A stretch of DNA of 6,297 bases from JBMNQS01 sp050944255. Lineage in GTDB: Bacteria; Bacillota; Clostridia; Christensenellales; Maliibacteriaceae. The notes below the pieces were generated by a model, which saw nothing but the letters and a program-made list of their open reading frames with translations, made no database searches and was not told the DNA's origin. How positions within the stretch are numbered: the stretch's first letter is position 1; each line of letters opens with the position of its first letter. The stretch is taken from positions 1-6,297 of the forward strand of contig JBMNQS010000096.1 of the NCBI GenBank assembly GCA_050944255.1. Direction: 5' to 3'. The translations under genes were made by a program, and so were the position numbers. This document shows, piece by piece, positions 4,326-6,297 of this stretch.

Positions 4326-5783
4326 ATGAAACTGTGGCTGAAAGTCTATATGGTGGTCATGGCGGTGGCGTTTTTGCTGATCAATATCGTTGCGGCGTTG
4401 ATGCTGGTGCAGAGCCAGAACCAGGCGCTGGATCAGGAGATCAGCAGCGCCTTTTCCGACCATCAGATGATCTCGGACACGGTGGCCGCCAGCATGGCGG
4501 TCTTTGACGAGCAGAACCCGTTGAACGCCATCGACAACGCCATACGGGTGGCCACCCGTTTTTCCAGCCATACGGATATAAAACTGGATATTACCACGCA
4601 GAACGAGGCGGTGCTTTACTCCACACTGGATTTGGATGTGAAAAAGGAGATCATGACCGCCGTGCACAGGAGCGGCGCGCTGGAGAGGACCGTCTACGTT
4701 GTGGTGAACGAGCCTACGCCCAGTGTCGGCGTATACGGCACGTTTATGTTTAACAATGAGCAGTACTCTCTGGTGTATACCAGGGACATCTCCTCGCTGT
4801 ACCGCCAGACGGAGCGGCAGGCGCAGCGGGTATTTTTTATTATGATTGCGGCCATGGTTGTCTGCGGCGTCATGCTGTTTTATCTGATCCGCATCGTAAT
4901 GCGGCCCATGGCCCGCCTGGCGGAGATGACCCAGCGCATGGCGCAGGGCCAGTACGACGTGCGCAACGACGTGCATTCCGGTGACGAGGTGGGGCACCTG
5001 GCGGAGAACTTCAACACCATGGCCGACGCGGTGCAGTATCACATTGGAAACCTTTCGCAGATGGTCAGCGCCCAGAAGGATTTCATTTCCAACTTTGCCC
5101 ACGAGTTGAAGACGCCGCTGGCGGTGGTGATCGGCAATGCGGAACTGATGCAGATGCTGCCCATGACGCCCCAGGAGAGTGAAAAGCGGCTGCGGGCCAT
5201 TACCACCCATGCGCAGAGCATCGAGACGCTGAGCTTAAAGCTGATGGATATCATGGCGCTTGAGAGCGGCGGCAGGAGCGTCAACTATATACAGATGGAG
5301 CCCATTGAACTGACCGCGCTGTTCACTCAGGTACAGGAGGCCATGGCTTCCCGGCTGGACAAGCGCAAACAGGCGCTGGTGGTCTCCAGCCAGAATCTTG
5401 TGATAAGCGCCGACCGCACGCTGATGGTCAGCCTGTTTGCGAATCTGATCGACAACGCCTCCAAAGCGTCCAAAGAGGGGGATGTGATTTATCTGGAGGC
5501 CTCCCGAAATGACGGCTTTATTGTGGTATCGGTGATTGACAGCGGCATCGGCATGACAAAAGAAGAGATCAGCCGGGTGAAGGAGCCCTTCTACATGGCG
5601 GATAAGTCCCGTTCCCGCGCCACCAACGGTATTGGACTGGGGCTTTCGCTGTGCAATACCATCGCCGAAGCCCATGATGCGAAGCTGCAGATTATCAGCA
5701 CGGTGCAAAAGGGAACCACGGTCTCGGTATTTTTTCCTGCGGGAGCAGCTGCGGAGGGCCCGATGAAAGGAGAGCGGTCATGA
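4326..5783 (+). CDS. Membrane sensor histidine kinase
   Basis: This 485-residue kinase is the partner of the regulator just upstream. A first membrane helix (about 7-28) and a second (about 169-190) bracket an outside sensing domain of some 140 residues with no motif I recognise. A HAMP linker follows (about 190-243). The dimerisation domain has FISNFAHELKTPL with the phosphorylated His259. The ATPase domain shows the N box NLIDNAS (373-379), G1 box DSGIGM (405-410), F box PFYMADKSRSR (421-431) and G2 box GIGLGL (435-440). All the catalytic boxes are present, so it should be active. Its ribosome site GGGAG (4313-4317) lies inside the regulator's last codons and the genes are 3 bases apart, so translation is coupled. 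The signal is unknown. Confidence 0.95.
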   Translation: MKLWLKVYMVVMAVAFLLINIVAALMLVQSQNQALDQEISSAFSDHQMISDTVAASMAVFDEQNPLNAIDNAIRVATRFSSHTDIKLDITTQNEAVLYSTLDLDVKKEIMTAVHRSGALERTVYVVVNEPTPSVGVYGTFMFNNEQYSLVYTRDISSLYRQTERQAQRVFFIMIAAMVVCGVMLFYLIRIVMRPMARLAEMTQRMAQGQYDVRNDVHSGDEVGHLAENFNTMADAVQYHIGNLSQMVSAQKDFISNFAHELKTPLAVVIGNAELMQMLPMTPQESEKRLRAITTHAQSIETLSLKLMDIMALESGGRSVNYIQMEPIELTALFTQVQEAMASRLDKRKQALVVSSQNLVISADRTLMVSLFANLIDNASKASKEGDVIYLEASRNDGFIVVSVIDSGIGMTKEEISRVKEPFYMADKSRSRATNGIGLGLSLCNTIAEAHDAKLQIISTVQKGTTVSVFFPAGAAAEGPMKGERS

Positions 5784-6297
5784 ACACAACCGAGCGCAGG
5801 GTTTTCATATTGTTTTGTGTCTTCATACTGCTTATGGGGTACGGCGGTTACAGGCTGCTGAGCAAGCTGCCCGAGTTCATTCGCGGCGACAAATCCGGCG
5901 TGGCGTACGATCATCCCGATTATATTGCGCAATTGCAGGACCCCGACAACACGCCGGTGCCTGATCCGGAAAAGGAGGAAAAGCGTTCCCAGAAGCATCA
6001 GGCGCTCAATGAGCTGATGAATCAATACGTCTATTACGTGTATTATCCTTCCGACGTGGCCGAGCCGCAGCGGTTTTCTCTGCCTGAGCAGTACGAGGTG
6101 GCCGACAAGTCCGCCGAGATATTCCAGAACGCTATGGGCTTTTCGCCCAAGCGCTACAACAATTATCTGGCGCTGTCGCACAATCAGTATCTGGGGATAT
6201 GGTATGTGACCTGGCTGCCGAAGGATCAGGCCTGGCCTGTGGATACCGCCGGTCAGACGGAGCCCTTTGATACTTACTTCTGCCATTTGTACGAGGA
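5780..6297 (+). CDS. Membrane-anchored protein of unknown function, 3' end missing
   Basis: An open frame of 172 codons runs off the right edge. It starts with ATG overlapping the kinase stop (ATGA, 4 bp), and AAAGGAGA lies about 7 bases before it, so it is clearly the third gene of the operon. The protein begins MNTTERR and has one hydrophobic helix (about 8-24). There is no lipoprotein cysteine motif and no clear signal-peptidase site, so I expect an N-terminal anchor with the rest outside the cell. A charged, proline-containing linker (about 50-72) leads to a Tyr- and Trp-rich domain (YVYYVYYP, YLGIWYVTWLP). I do not recognise the family. Its place suggests an accessory of the kinase, as YycH/YycI are for WalK, but I see no sequence likeness to those. 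Confidence 0.88.
   Translation, partial: MNTTERRVFILFCVFILLMGYGGYRLLSKLPEFIRGDKSGVAYDHPDYIAQLQDPDNTPVPDPEKEEKRSQKHQALNELMNQYVYYVYYPSDVAEPQRFSLPEQYEVADKSAEIFQNAMGFSPKRYNNYLALSHNQYLGIWYVTWLPKDQAWPVDTAGQTEPFDTYFCHLYE

Noticed and set aside
4260..5210. Minus-strand frame of 316 codons opposite the histidine kinase
   Set aside because: Same mirror effect, with very high histidine content and no domain. The plus-strand kinase has all its catalytic boxes.
5591..6286. Minus-strand frame of 231 codons at the right end
   Set aside because: It overlaps the kinase 3' end and the third operon gene, both well supported on the plus strand by coupling and ribosome sites.

Overview
The window looks like chromosomal DNA of a fairly GC-rich member of the Bacillota (Clostridia-like). 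The evidence is GC-ending codons in the genes, AT-rich sigma-A promoters, strong AGGAGG-type ribosome binding sites, a dense tRNA operon with encoded CCA ends, a two-gene (split) transketolase and an OmpR-type two-component system. No species can be named from the sequence alone.

Layout. Bases 1-135 hold a cluster of direct and inverted copies of ACACGAAACT, plus a hairpin and a possible start codon running off the left edge on the minus strand; this could be the end of an IS21-like element or an operator cluster. Bases 260-771 are a complete minus-strand tRNA operon: promoter (743-771), Val, Asp, Phe, Gly, Cys, then an intrinsic terminator (260-298). The Val leader and trailer can pair over 12 bp. 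A divergent promoter (825-853) drives two plus-strand genes (947-1768 and 1781-2722), the N- and C-terminal halves of a ThDP-dependent transketolase. Bases 2723-3090 contain GC-rich palindromes and an AT-rich tandem repeat but no convincing gene.

Bases about 3091-3440 are the most interesting part. This stretch is poor in coding signal but rich in nested stems, ends in a 17-bp terminator-like hairpin and has a possible promoter in front, so I read it as a structured non-coding RNA gene. I cannot assign the family by eye. After an imperfect inverted repeat and a good extended -10 promoter (3538-3567) comes a tightly coupled operon: a response regulator with a GTG start (3657-4322), a membrane histidine kinase (4326-5783), and a third gene overlapping the kinase by 4 bp (5780 to the right edge, incomplete) that encodes an N-terminally anchored protein of unknown function.

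Functionally, the transketolase pair belongs to the non-oxidative pentose phosphate pathway or a related ketol-transfer step. The kinase senses an unknown signal through a domain of about 140 residues outside the membrane and should phosphorylate Asp53 of the regulator. The third protein is placed to act with the kinase at the membrane, but that rests on position only.
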